DNA of 19,926 nt from contig RGUK01000015.1 in the NCBI GenBank assembly GCA_010027825.1, positions 1 to 19,926 of the forward strand, given 5' to 3'. The notes beneath the pieces are model-generated. The model saw only the letters and a list, made by a program, of their open reading frames with translations, was not told where the DNA came from and did no database searches. Position 1 is the first letter of the stretch. Every line of letters starts with the position of its first letter. The stretch comes from a bacterium. Lineage in GTDB: Bacteria; Dependentiae; Babeliae; Babeliales; RVW-14. A program made the position numbers and the translations under genes. Below, one piece after another: positions 6,028 to 12,531 of this stretch.

Positions 6028-6585
6028 ATGCGAACTGTCAAAGCATCACTCAAGAGTATCAGTCCTTATTCCCAAAGTCGGTTCTACGAAGTGCCGAAGC
6101 TCGAACGCGAGCTTCCAGCAGAGTACGAAGAACGCACCTGGATGGAGCGACTCCACGTCAACAAGGACGGCAATGTTTACATCCCTCCGATGGCGCTGAA
6201 GAACTGTCTTTCTGACGCGGCCAAGTACATGGGAATTCAAATTCCTGGTAAAGGAAAATCAAACTACAAAAAGCACTTCGAAGCCGGCCTCATCGTCACA
6301 AGCCCGATTATCCTTCCGATTAAGAAGGAAGACGTAAATGGCGAGTGGTTGTTCCTACCATCCAACGGTAATCGTGGTGACGGCAAGCGGGTGAAGAAGT
6401 GTATGCCTCTGATTGCAGAATGGAGCGGCGAGGCAACATTCTACATCGTCGATGAGATTATCACTCTTGATGTCTTCCGGCGGCACCTAGAAGCGGCTGG
6501 GTCATTCATCGGGTTGGGTCGTTTCCGCCCGCGAAACAACGGCTTTTACGGACGGTTTGAAGTACTGTCTGTGAAGGAGGTTTAG
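6028..6585 (+). CDS. Phage protein of unknown function, 185 aa (possible RAMP-like fold)
   Basis: The start at 6028 follows AAGGAAAA; upstream in-frame codons run through repeat block B and are not protein-like. The middle has IPPMALKNCLSDAAKYMGIQ (52-71). Near the C-terminus is IGLGRFRPRNNGFYGRF (161-177), a Gly/Arg motif that superficially recalls the glycine-rich loop and C-terminal strand of RAMP (Cas7-like) proteins; this is a weak resemblance. No catalytic motif is visible and there are no membrane segments. Flanked on both sides by GGCNN blocks, it could be a mobile cassette within the recombination/replication region. Confidence 0.75.
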   Translation: MRTVKASLKSISPYSQSRFYEVPKLERELPAEYEERTWMERLHVNKDGNVYIPPMALKNCLSDAAKYMGIQIPGKGKSNYKKHFEAGLIVTSPIILPIKKEDVNGEWLFLPSNGNRGDGKRVKKCMPLIAEWSGEATFYIVDEIITLDVFRRHLEAAGSFIGLGRFRPRNNGFYGRFEVLSVKEV

Positions 6586-6610
6586 TGGAAACACCGGCTT
6601 GGTAAGTCGT

Positions 6611-6663
6611 GGCTGGGCACGGCCAAGCACGGCTTGGCATGGCAAGGTATGGCAAGGTTTTTT
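6611..6663 (+). repeat. GGCNN pentamer repeat block C
   Basis: Nine units in exact five-base register (GGCTG GGCAC GGCCA AGCAC and onward to GGCAA), ending AAGGTTTTTT at 6654-6663. It begins about 25 bases after the stop of the 185-residue gene. Confidence 0.93.
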
Positions 6664-6716
6664 GGAGTCGAATTAAATGGGAAACGCGAGAGCACCGTAA
6701 CAAATAAACATAGCGA

Positions 6717-6780
6717 GGCCGGGCTAGGCATGGCGTGGCGTGGCGCGGCGCGGCCGGGCATCACAAGGCAAGGGTTTTTT
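6717..6780 (+). repeat. GGCNN pentamer repeat block D
   Basis: Eleven units from 6717 (GGCCG GGCTA GGCAT GGCGT and onward), one deviating (CACAA), ending GGCAAGGGTTTTTT. An ATG follows directly at 6781, but the frame runs into block E and is not a convincing gene. Confidence 0.93.
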
Positions 6781-6801
6781 ATGCCGCCAACAAAACAACA
6801 T

Positions 6802-6868
6802 GGCTCGGCAGGGCCGGGCATGGCCCTGCACGGCGAGGCCACGCAACGCAACGCAAGGATCTTCTTTT
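6802..6868 (+). repeat. GGCNN pentamer repeat block E
   Basis: Eleven units from 6802 (GGCTC GGCAG GGCCG and onward), the last drifting to CGCAA CGCAA CGCAA, then GGATCTTCTTTT. It lies directly upstream of the 165-residue gene at 6882. Confidence 0.92.
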
Positions 6869-6881
6869 AATGGAGCAAACA

Positions 6882-7379
6882 ATGACAGTGAAATCAATTT
6901 CTGAAGTTCGAACGGAAACCAAGTTGATTGCAAATCGACTTTCAAAATTAACACATGACGAGGTTGTCACATACGACGAACTCGCGTCAATCTGCGGAGT
7001 CAACAAGATATCAGAACGCTTTCGTGGGTGGCTTGCATCGGCTCGACGGATGACCGAGAGAGACCACCACGGGATTTGGCTTGAAGCGGTTCACTCGGTC
7101 GGCATCAAGCGGTTGCCGCCATCGAGCCAACCTGAAAGTCTCGCGACGAAGTGTGTCCGCATGAGTAAGCAAGCTGGCCGGACTCTCAGGCGATCAGCAA
7201 ACATCGAGTACGAATCCTTGTCTGATCAAGAGAAAGTGTTCGTCAACACGACACGCACAATACTGCACGTCATGAAGCAGGCTGGGACGAAGAAGGTACA
7301 GAAGAATCTTCTTTCGGCTGTGCAGAATTCCGGCGCTGAACTTCCGATGGCGAAGGCGTTGGAACACTTTCAGAAGTAG
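6882..7379 (+). CDS. Phage protein of unknown function, 165 aa
   Basis: The ATG at 6882 is chosen because GGAG lies seven bases before it; an ATG four codons upstream is possible. The N-terminal half is a compact helical region (LTHDEVVTYDELASICGVNK at about 22-41, RGWLASARRMTERDHHGIW at about 48-66) that reads like a small DNA-binding or replication-regulator domain. A basic stretch (SKQAGRTLRRSANIEYESLS) and a helical C-terminus follow. I do not recognise the family. It is enclosed by repeat blocks E and F. Confidence 0.74.
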   Translation: MTVKSISEVRTETKLIANRLSKLTHDEVVTYDELASICGVNKISERFRGWLASARRMTERDHHGIWLEAVHSVGIKRLPPSSQPESLATKCVRMSKQAGRTLRRSANIEYESLSDQEKVFVNTTRTILHVMKQAGTKKVQKNLLSAVQNSGAELPMAKALEHFQK

Positions 7380-7386
7380 GAATCTT

Positions 7387-7458
7387 GGCTCGTCTGGGCT
7401 TAGCACGGCAAGGCCCGGCAGCGCACGGCGAGGCATCGCAACGCAAGGGTTCTCTTTG
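7387..7458 (+). repeat. GGCNN pentamer repeat block F
   Basis: Twelve units in register from 7387 (GGCTC GTCTG GGCTT and onward), ending CGCAA CGCAA GGG and TTCTCTTTG, then an ATG at 7459. The following frame (38 codons) runs through block G to end in Met-Lys-His-stop and is probably not a gene. Confidence 0.92.
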
Positions 7459-7490
7459 ATGCTGATGAATGAATCAAAACTAATTTGCTT

Positions 7491-7552
7491 GGCTTGGCGA
7501 GGCACGGCAAGTCCCGGCAAGGCTTGGCAAGGCATGGCAAGGGTTCTTTTTG
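7491..7552 (+). repeat. GGCNN pentamer repeat block G
   Basis: Ten units in perfect register (GGCTT GGCGA GGCAC GGCAA GTCCC and onward to GGCAT GGCAA), ending GGGTTCTTTTT. Like block A, it is followed by a GAGGG ribosome-site-like sequence and ATGAAACACT, here ATGAAACACTAA at 7564-7575. Confidence 0.93.
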
Positions 7553-7590
7553 AGGGACATCACATGAAACACTAACACCAAATCACCTAA

Positions 7591-7689
7591 CCCTAGGCTG
7601 AAACGGTGTGGCGTCACCTGCCCACCGTTCACCAGACGTTGATCGTGCAAAGCGTCCTAGGGGATGGAAACTCCGCGAACGATCAACGT
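7591..7689 (+). other. Potentially structured leader with an 11-bp inverted repeat and pseudoknot-capable pairings
   Basis: Three pairings are visible. CCCTAGG (7591-7597) pairs with CCTAGGG (7656-7662), though CCTAGG is itself palindromic. AACGGTG (7602-7608) pairs with CACCGTT (7623-7629). ACGTTGATCGT (7636-7646) pairs perfectly with ACGATCAACGT (7679-7689). The first and third cross, so all three together would make a pseudoknotted RNA upstream of the replication initiator gene. A DNA role (origin or operator) for the 11-bp inverted repeat is equally possible. No gene is supported between 7576 and 7745. Confidence 0.5.
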
Positions 7690-7745
7690 GGTGAGTCTGG
7701 CCGGCTGCGGCCACATTTGAGAACGGATACATACGAGGTCAACGG

Positions 7746-8573
7746 ATGGCTCGGATACGAACAATCAAACCTGAGTTCTGGACTTCCGAGCAAGTCGTCG
7801 ACTGCTCGCCGACCGCTCGGCTACTGTTCGTCGGAATGTGGAACTTCTGCGACGACTATGGAATCCATCCAGCATCATGCAAACAGATCAAGATGGAAGT
7901 TTTCCCAGGCGACTCCATCACCACCCAGGAAATCGAATCTTTAATTTCCGAACTGCTTCAAGCTGGATTGATTCGACAATACACAACGCAAGGTCGTTCC
8001 TATTGGCTAGTTACGGGATGGCATCACCAGAAAATCGAGAAGAAGAATAAGAAATACCCACACCCCTTAGAGCATGAATTCGACGACCAGTCGACGACCA
8101 TTCGACGACCGGTCGACGACCATTCACCCCCGGAGTCTAGTCTAAGGGAGTCTAAAGGAAAGGAAGGGAAGGGATACACAAACGCTGTCGCGTCTCCGTC
8201 GGCTGTCGCCGACTCTCCCCCCGATGTTGTAGTTGAATGCTCATCACCAAAGCCAAATGCCATACAACCGCCCTATTCGTCTATTACAGACACTTGGAAC
8301 AAGATCGCGAGTGAATTGTCATTGCCGCGGTGCGAATGCCTTAGCGAGGCGCGTAGGCGGGTTATAAGGCAAAGGTGGAAATCAGACTTTTGGCGGGAGA
8401 ATTACCTGTCGGCACTCGGGCTGATTCGTGGGAGCCCGTTCCTTCGGGGGGAGAACGATCGCGGGTGGGTTGCTAACATCGATTGGTTTCTACGCGGCGA
8501 GACAGTTACGAAATTGATCGAGGGGGCGTACTCCCCAGCGGTGGCAGTGAAGACTGACGACCTTCCATTTTAG
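7746..8573 (+). CDS. Phage replication initiator, lambda O-like, 275 aa
   Basis: The N-terminus (MARIRTIKPEFWTSEQV, then SPTARLLFVGMWNFCDDYGI at about 21-40) is the standard start of phage replication proteins with a winged-helix DNA-binding domain, followed by GLIRQYTTQGRSYWLVTGW. Residues about 105-175 are a low-complexity polar linker. The C-terminal domain (about 178-262) has the conserved W...WKSDFWRENYLSALGLI and RGWVANIDWFL pattern. The linker DNA carries four iterons, as in lambda. The protein ends KTDDLPF, resembling an SSB acidic tip. GAGG precedes the ATG. Confidence 0.88.
   Translation: MARIRTIKPEFWTSEQVVDCSPTARLLFVGMWNFCDDYGIHPASCKQIKMEVFPGDSITTQEIESLISELLQAGLIRQYTTQGRSYWLVTGWHHQKIEKKNKKYPHPLEHEFDDQSTTIRRPVDDHSPPESSLRESKGKEGKGYTNAVASPSAVADSPPDVVVECSSPKPNAIQPPYSSITDTWNKIASELSLPRCECLSEARRRVIRQRWKSDFWRENYLSALGLIRGSPFLRGENDRGWVANIDWFLRGETVTKLIEGAYSPAVAVKTDDLPF
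8080..8121 (+). repeat. Four 11-bp iterons inside the initiator gene (candidate replication origin)
   Basis: TCGACGACC occurs at 8080-8088, 8091-8099, 8102-8110 and 8113-8121, exactly 11 bases apart with two-base gaps. Since 11 is not a multiple of three, the protein sequence does not repeat in step, so the repetition is selected at DNA level. The location in the linker of an O-like gene matches ori-lambda. A purine-rich strand (about 8137-8178) with AGTCTA repeats follows and could be the unwinding element. Confidence 0.82.
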
Positions 8574-8581
8574 GAGCACCG

Positions 8582-9211
8582 ATGACGCACGATGAATGCA
8601 AGTCCTGGTTTGCTTACCACGCGGCCGCGTTTCCCGCGTTTGAGCGGGTTTATAGTGGCTTGCGAAAGGCTTCGACGCAATCAGCCCACTACGGCTGGAA
8701 TTTCATCATGCGTGATTTAGAAGATGTCACGCTCGATGAGGCAAAGATTGCAACCGATTACATGCGATCTGTGAATTCACAGATGAAACCTGAGCAACAT
8801 TCCCGCGAGGTGGCACGGATTGCAATCTCCGATCGCATTAAGCGGCGCGAAGAGTCTGAGACGTGGGACTGCAATCTTTGCCGGGACAGCGGAACAGCGT
8901 TGATATTCTCGGGGTGTTGTCCGTTTCTCATGAGACATGTGCACGAGGTCTACTGGAAGAAAAGGAAAGACAAAGACGGCAATCCAATCCCGCCCGACCC
9001 TCGGTGGAAGTTTCAGGTGTTTGGGGTTCCCTGTTGCTGCTCGGCGTCACAACGCGGCAACGAATGGTTGCATCGGCATCAGAGTGAAGTTGTGACCGCG
9101 TGGTATGGCGTCGGCGGGTTGTCAGCTGAAGATCAGCTTGCTGTCGAGTCAGGCGGCAGGGTGATGGCATCATCGTGGCAAATAGGAAGCAGAGAGGAGT
9201 TTGAATTCTAA
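8582..9211 (+). CDS. Zinc-ribbon-containing protein next to the initiator, 209 aa (possible helicase-loading accessory)
   Basis: The N-terminal ~90 residues are helical. Then WDCNLCRDSG (Cys97, Cys100) and a second Cys group near FQVFGVPCCC (Cys151-153) could build a zinc ribbon separated by a charged insert. Position directly after the O-like initiator is where phages often place a helicase or its loader, but there is no P-loop, so a loader role is only an inference from order. The start has AGGAG upstream. The C-terminus ends in an acidic/aromatic REEFEF. Confidence 0.72.
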   Translation: MTHDECKSWFAYHAAAFPAFERVYSGLRKASTQSAHYGWNFIMRDLEDVTLDEAKIATDYMRSVNSQMKPEQHSREVARIAISDRIKRREESETWDCNLCRDSGTALIFSGCCPFLMRHVHEVYWKKRKDKDGNPIPPDPRWKFQVFGVPCCCSASQRGNEWLHRHQSEVVTAWYGVGGLSAEDQLAVESGGRVMASSWQIGSREEFEF

Positions 9212-9492
9212 TGGAGGAGATTGATTTTATTGCACGCTTGAACAGCACGTACGTCAAGCGATGGCGCACGCATATCAAATTCCACCCCGCAAAGAGCGGC
9301 GGCACTCATCGTCGGTGCGGGGACAATAAGGTGGAGGAACTCATGCTCGATGCGATCGATGAAGTCTATCGGCTGCGTCGATTAGTGAACCCTGTCGCCG
9401 ACGAGAACAAGCGGCTGCGTCATCACTGCGACCAATTACAGCGCAAGCTCGATGACATCACGATTGGCCAATTGGTCGGGGGTGATGAATGA
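9211..9492 (+). CDS. Hypothetical protein with C-terminal coiled coil, 93 aa
   Basis: The ATG shares one base with the preceding TAA. The N-terminal half is basic; the second half has heptad-like leucines (DAIDEVYRLRRLV, then NKRLRHHCDQLQRKLDDI) suggesting a coiled-coil dimer. Its stop overlaps the RusA start (ATGA). The family is not recognised. Confidence 0.7.
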   Translation: MEEIDFIARLNSTYVKRWRTHIKFHPAKSGGTHRRCGDNKVEELMLDAIDEVYRLRRLVNPVADENKRLRHHCDQLQRKLDDITIGQLVGGDE

Positions 9493-9875
9493 TTGCATTT
9501 GTCGTCCCAGGCGAGCCAATCGCGCAGCCTCGGCAGCGACACACGAAGACGGGCAGGAACTACATTCCTGCCGATCATCCGATTCACGCATGGAAAAAGG
9601 CTATCGCGTTCTGGTGTCCGGCAAAATACCTGTTCGAAGGGAGTGTGGAATTAAGGGTGGATTTCCACATGAAGCGGCCAAAGTCGATGAAGCCAGGGCA
9701 GGTTAAACCATGTACCAAAAAGCCTGACCTTGACAATCTTTACAAGGCAGTTGCCGACGCACTCAATGGCATTGCGTACATCGACGATTCGCAGATCATA
9801 AAGGTTGTCGCGAGCAAAGAATATTCGCCAACCTCGCAGCCATCAGCGTTCATCTCAGTTCGAGAGATTCATTAG
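9489..9875 (+). CDS. rusA: RusA-family Holliday junction resolvase, 128 aa
   Basis: The diagnostic active-site block KKPDLDNLYKAVADALNG is followed by IAYIDDSQI. Asp80, Asp82, Lys86 and an Asp at 99-100 match the catalytic Asp/Lys set of RusA. The N-terminus VPGEPIAQPRQRH is also typical. The enzyme cuts Holliday junctions, and in phages resolves branched DNA before packaging. The length is normal. Its start overlaps the previous stop as ATGA. Confidence 0.95.
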   Translation: MIAFVVPGEPIAQPRQRHTKTGRNYIPADHPIHAWKKAIAFWCPAKYLFEGSVELRVDFHMKRPKSMKPGQVKPCTKKPDLDNLYKAVADALNGIAYIDDSQIIKVVASKEYSPTSQPSAFISVREIH

Positions 9876-9886
9876 AAAGGAATCGC

Positions 9887-10522
9887 ATGTTTTATTTAGC
9901 TGGTCCTTACTCAATTGACCCCGAGCGAATGTACGAGCGGCACCTAGACGCTGCCGAGCGGCTCATGTCGGCGGGCCATGTCGTTTACTCGCCGATCGTG
10001 GAAACTCATCATTGGCATGCGAGGTTTCCGCATGAATACGACGAATGGATTGTTCGGGATTTTTTTATCATTGCTTGCTCATCTGGATTAATTCGGCTTC
10101 CTGGTGAAAGCAAGGGTTCGGACATGGAGGTCGATTGTGCGGAATCGCTCGGGCTTCCAATCTGGCTGGGAGATTCCCCTGTTGACGATTTCATCGAAGG
10201 TCGAGACCCGACGATCATGCCGGCAGAAGACGGTTTGATTGATGGCACATCGATTCTTGATGAAGCAAAGCAACTCACATCACGCGACCGCAACGAAGAC
10301 TACGGCCACCCCGCTGACGATTTTGCGAAGGTTGTTGGCATGGTCAATGCGGCATTTAAGCACAAGCTTTTGGCACCATTTGAAGTTGAAGACTGGCCGC
10401 TGATTATGAATATGGTCAAGATCGCCCGCGAGATTCACAAGCCGAAACGGGATAACCGCGTGGATGGTGCGGGTTACTGGAATACGTTGCAGATGATTAT
10501 CGATCGGAAAGCGAATGTCTGA
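9887..10522 (+). CDS. Fusion of a DUF1937-like deoxyribosyltransferase-fold domain and a DUF6378/MazG-like domain, 211 aa
   Basis: Residues 1-95 open with YLAGPYS and end with GSDMEVDCAESLGLPI. These are the substrate loop and the Glu-containing helix (Glu81) of the nucleoside 2-deoxyribosyltransferase/DUF1937 superfamily. Residues about 122-211 contain SRDRNEDYGHPADDFAKV, then WPLIMNMVKIAREIH and RDNRVDGAGYWNTLQM. That is the pattern of the DUF6378 family, which resembles all-alpha MazG-type NTP pyrophosphatases. The combination suggests action on nucleotide pools, but substrate and reaction are unknown. AAAGGA precedes the ATG. Confidence 0.83.
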   Translation: MFYLAGPYSIDPERMYERHLDAAERLMSAGHVVYSPIVETHHWHARFPHEYDEWIVRDFFIIACSSGLIRLPGESKGSDMEVDCAESLGLPIWLGDSPVDDFIEGRDPTIMPAEDGLIDGTSILDEAKQLTSRDRNEDYGHPADDFAKVVGMVNAAFKHKLLAPFEVEDWPLIMNMVKIAREIHKPKRDNRVDGAGYWNTLQMIIDRKANV

Positions 10523-10829
10523 TTCATCGCGGTCATTTACCCAGATGATTTCCGGAAAGCGATGGCGGATCATCTTTGTTGATCCCCAGGAGCTACCGGA
10601 CAACCACATGGGCGACTGTGATATCATTTCCCGACGTATTCGCATTGCTCTGGGGATGTCTGAGCAAGAGACCAAAGAAACGATTCTTCACGAGATCGCA
10701 CATGCTGCGGTTTGGGATCTCGATGAAGAGGCAATTGTTCGAGTAGCTAACGCGCAGGCTCGCGCGCTGACGAAAGCGAACTTCTTTAACCAGGCGTTAT
10801 TGCATGGAGGAAAGAATGGTAAGTCCTGA
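10515..10829 (+). CDS. Small HExxH metallopeptidase-like protein, 104 aa
   Basis: LHEIAHA at residues 58-64 supplies the zinc-binding HExxH (His59, Glu60, His63), with acidic residues (DLDEE, 68-72) after it as candidate third ligands. The preceding DCDIISRRIRIAL strand resembles the edge strand of small phage metallopeptidases of the SprT/ImmA type. The start overlaps the preceding stop by eight bases. There is no signal peptide, so it would act in the cytoplasm. Target unknown. Confidence 0.78.
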   Translation: MSDSSRSFTQMISGKRWRIIFVDPQELPDNHMGDCDIISRRIRIALGMSEQETKETILHEIAHAAVWDLDEEAIVRVANAQARALTKANFFNQALLHGGKNGKS

Positions 10830-11052
10830 CATCAAGAAACGGGTTGCGAAGCATACCCGCAAAGTCGGCCAAAAAACGTGGTATGAGAGGCTAAACATCA
10901 AACAACGAAAGATTGTTGATGAGTACCTGAAGTTCTCTCATGAGAATCCTGGCGATCCCTTGTCGGCGGTGTGTGATGCAATGAATGAGCACGTTGGACT
11001 AAATTTGAGTCATTGTAGCTTCCGGCGTTTTGTGCAAGGGAGAGCCAAGTGA
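10816..11052 (+). CDS. Small helix-turn-helix-like protein, 78 aa
   Basis: The ATG at 10816 has GGAGG just upstream; an ATG at 10804 would also overlap the previous gene. The protein is basic at the N-terminus (KKRVAKHTRKVGQKTWYERL). A helical region NIKQRKIVDEYLKFS and a C-terminal LSHCSFRRFVQG that could be a recognition helix follow. A DNA-binding role, possibly a small-terminase-like or regulatory one, is suggested only by composition. Its end overlaps the next start (GTGA). Confidence 0.65.
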   Translation: MVSPDIKKRVAKHTRKVGQKTWYERLNIKQRKIVDEYLKFSHENPGDPLSAVCDAMNEHVGLNLSHCSFRRFVQGRAK

Positions 11053-12092
11053 GCATCAAAGACCGCATCACCAGCAAGCAACACCACTCTGAGATCTTAG
11101 ACAAAGATCGAGTGATTCATCGGCTCAAAGAAAACGTCGCACGACTTGCAGCACGCGAACGGGAGTTGATGCAACAACTTGAAATCACGGAGCGGAGGTC
11201 TCAGTTCCTTGATGCAATTGACTGCGAGCCCAACCGAGATTTAATCACCCGCAAACTTTCGCGGACGAAAGGCGAATCAACGGCAGTCTTGGTTCTTACC
11301 GACTGGCACATTGGCGAGACGGTTGAGTTGGAGAAGACAAACGGGCTTAACGAATTCAATCTTCGAATTGCTGAGCGGCGGGTGAAGCGTTGTTTTCAGA
11401 AGGCCCTTGACCGATTGGATCTTGCACGCAAAGAGGCAATGATTGACGTTTTCATTGTAGCAATTCTCGGAGATCTTATTAGCGGCGCGATTCATGAGGA
11501 ACTTCTGGAATCGGATGAGGCTTCGCCGATTGAATCGGCAATTATTGCAAAGGATTGGATTGTAAGCGGTTTGGAATTCCTGCTAAAAGAGTCGGGATGC
11601 AAAGAAATCGTTGTTCCTTGTGTCTTTGGAAACCATGGACGCACAACACACAAAATGCGGGTAGCGACGGCGGCGGAGAACTCTTACGAGTATTTTGTTT
11701 ATCGTGACATTGAAAGCCGCTTTCGTGGGAGGAAGGGTATTACATTCGACGTGTCGAAAGCTCTCCACTGCTACCAAGTCGTCCACGGTCGGACGATCCG
11801 ATTTACCCACGGCCACGCGATCAAGTATAGTGGCGGTAGCGGCGGGATTTCTATTCCGGTCAACAAAGCTATTCACGCATGGGACCGTACGCGACTAGCC
11901 GATGTAACATTCTTTGGTCACTACCACCAGTTCACAAATCAAAAACGATGGGTTGCGTGCCCTTCTCTTGTTGGGTACGACGCATACAGCCTATTCATCA
12001 AAGCCGAGTATCAAGAGCCTTGTCAACTTTTTGCGGTCATTAATGGGAAATACGGAAACGTCGAGGCAAAAGAGATTTTCCTGGAGGGATGA
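11049..12092 (+). CDS. Calcineurin-like metallophosphoesterase with N-terminal coiled coil, 347 aa
   Basis: All metal-site motifs are present in order: DWH (85-87), GDL (141-143), GNH (194-196), THGH (253-256) and GHYH (290-293). These define a two-metal phosphoesterase. Residues about 15-55 form a charged coiled coil (KENVARLAARERELMQQLE). The start is GTG, overlapping the preceding TGA. Such enzymes in phages cleave phosphodiesters in RNA, DNA or small molecules; the substrate here is unknown. Its end overlaps the next gene (ATGATGA). Confidence 0.9.
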   Translation: MSIKDRITSKQHHSEILDKDRVIHRLKENVARLAARERELMQQLEITERRSQFLDAIDCEPNRDLITRKLSRTKGESTAVLVLTDWHIGETVELEKTNGLNEFNLRIAERRVKRCFQKALDRLDLARKEAMIDVFIVAILGDLISGAIHEELLESDEASPIESAIIAKDWIVSGLEFLLKESGCKEIVVPCVFGNHGRTTHKMRVATAAENSYEYFVYRDIESRFRGRKGITFDVSKALHCYQVVHGRTIRFTHGHAIKYSGGSGGISIPVNKAIHAWDRTRLADVTFFGHYHQFTNQKRWVACPSLVGYDAYSLFIKAEYQEPCQLFAVINGKYGNVEAKEIFLEG

Positions 12093-12352
12093 TGAAGCGA
12101 ACTCGACTCATCCCCAGTGATCGGCTTTGCCCGCACTGCAAGAGGGGATGGCTGATATGCGACGGCCTGAAAAGACCAGATACGATTGGTGAGCTAACAG
12201 GTAAAGCCTATCGCAAGTGCGATCGATGCGCGGCAAAAGTCCCATCAAGGCAAGAGTACACATTGATCGAAGAGGATGTAGAGGAAGAAAAACAAGACGA
12301 CACTCCTGGATTGTTTGATGAACTGATCGAAGACGAGATAGCCACCAACTAA
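12089..12352 (+). CDS. Zinc-ribbon protein with acidic tail, 87 aa
   Basis: CPHC (14-17) and CDRC (44-47) form a four-Cys zinc ribbon separated by about 26 residues. The last third is strongly acidic (LIEEDVEEEKQDD and onward). This layout is common among small phage zinc-ribbon proteins that contact nucleic acid or polymerase, but no function can be assigned. Either ATG at 12089 or 12092 may start it. Confidence 0.75.
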   Translation: MMKRTRLIPSDRLCPHCKRGWLICDGLKRPDTIGELTGKAYRKCDRCAAKVPSRQEYTLIEEDVEEEKQDDTPGLFDELIEDEIATN

Positions 12353-12376
12353 CCACAACATTCCGTCCGTCGGACT

Positions 12377-12499
12377 ATGGCTGAGTTTGCATATCTAATT
12401 TCCCAACCCATCGAATACACTACGTCGAAGTCCCGTACGCGGGCACGGTTGACCGGTAAACTAGTTATGGATGGTGTGCCATGGATGGCGGGGGCATGA
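12377..12499 (+). CDS. Possible tiny gene, 40 aa
   Basis: Reads MAEFAYLISQPIEYTTSKSR and onward, ending VPWMAGA, with the TGA overlapping another ATG. No ribosome-binding site is evident. It lies in a 330-base stretch with no clear gene; composition is protein-like but the evidence is thin. Confidence 0.3.
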   Translation: MAEFAYLISQPIEYTTSKSRTRARLTGKLVMDGVPWMAGA

Positions 12500-12531
12500 A
12501 GCCCCATCTTAGCTCACCTGCCATGTGCAGG
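12491..12531 (+). promoter_or_regulatory. Tandem small hairpins at a strong ribosome-binding-site-like sequence
   Basis: Hairpin 1: GGGGC (12491-12495), loop ATGAA, GCCCC (12501-12505). Hairpin 2: CCTGC (12517-12521), loop CATGT, GCAGG (12527-12531). The right arm of hairpin 2 overlaps the start of GCAGGAGGAG, a strong Shine-Dalgarno sequence (12527-12536), so folding could mask it. No T-run follows, so an intrinsic terminator is not supported. Confidence 0.35.

Noticed and set aside
5568..6053. Minus-strand Pro/Ala/Cys-rich frame through the repeats
   Set aside because: It is the translated complement of the GGCNN blocks and SSB gene; low complexity and no start signal.
6634..6870. Plus-strand frame through blocks C-E
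   Set aside because: Consists of translated repeat DNA with no family pattern.
7591..7689. HDV-like ribozyme
   Set aside because: Helix order and a CGA-containing junction are suggestive, but the first helix does not begin with G, the third helix and its loop are too small and the P1.1 pairing is missing.
7606..7944. Plus-strand frame overlapping the leader and initiator start
   Set aside because: A shadow of the initiator gene; no ribosome site and poor composition.
8928..9305. Minus-strand frame opposite the zinc-ribbon gene
   Set aside because: Antisense shadow of a well-supported plus-strand gene.
12496..12505. Intrinsic terminator at GGGGC/GCCCC
   Set aside because: Only a five-base stem and no following T-run.
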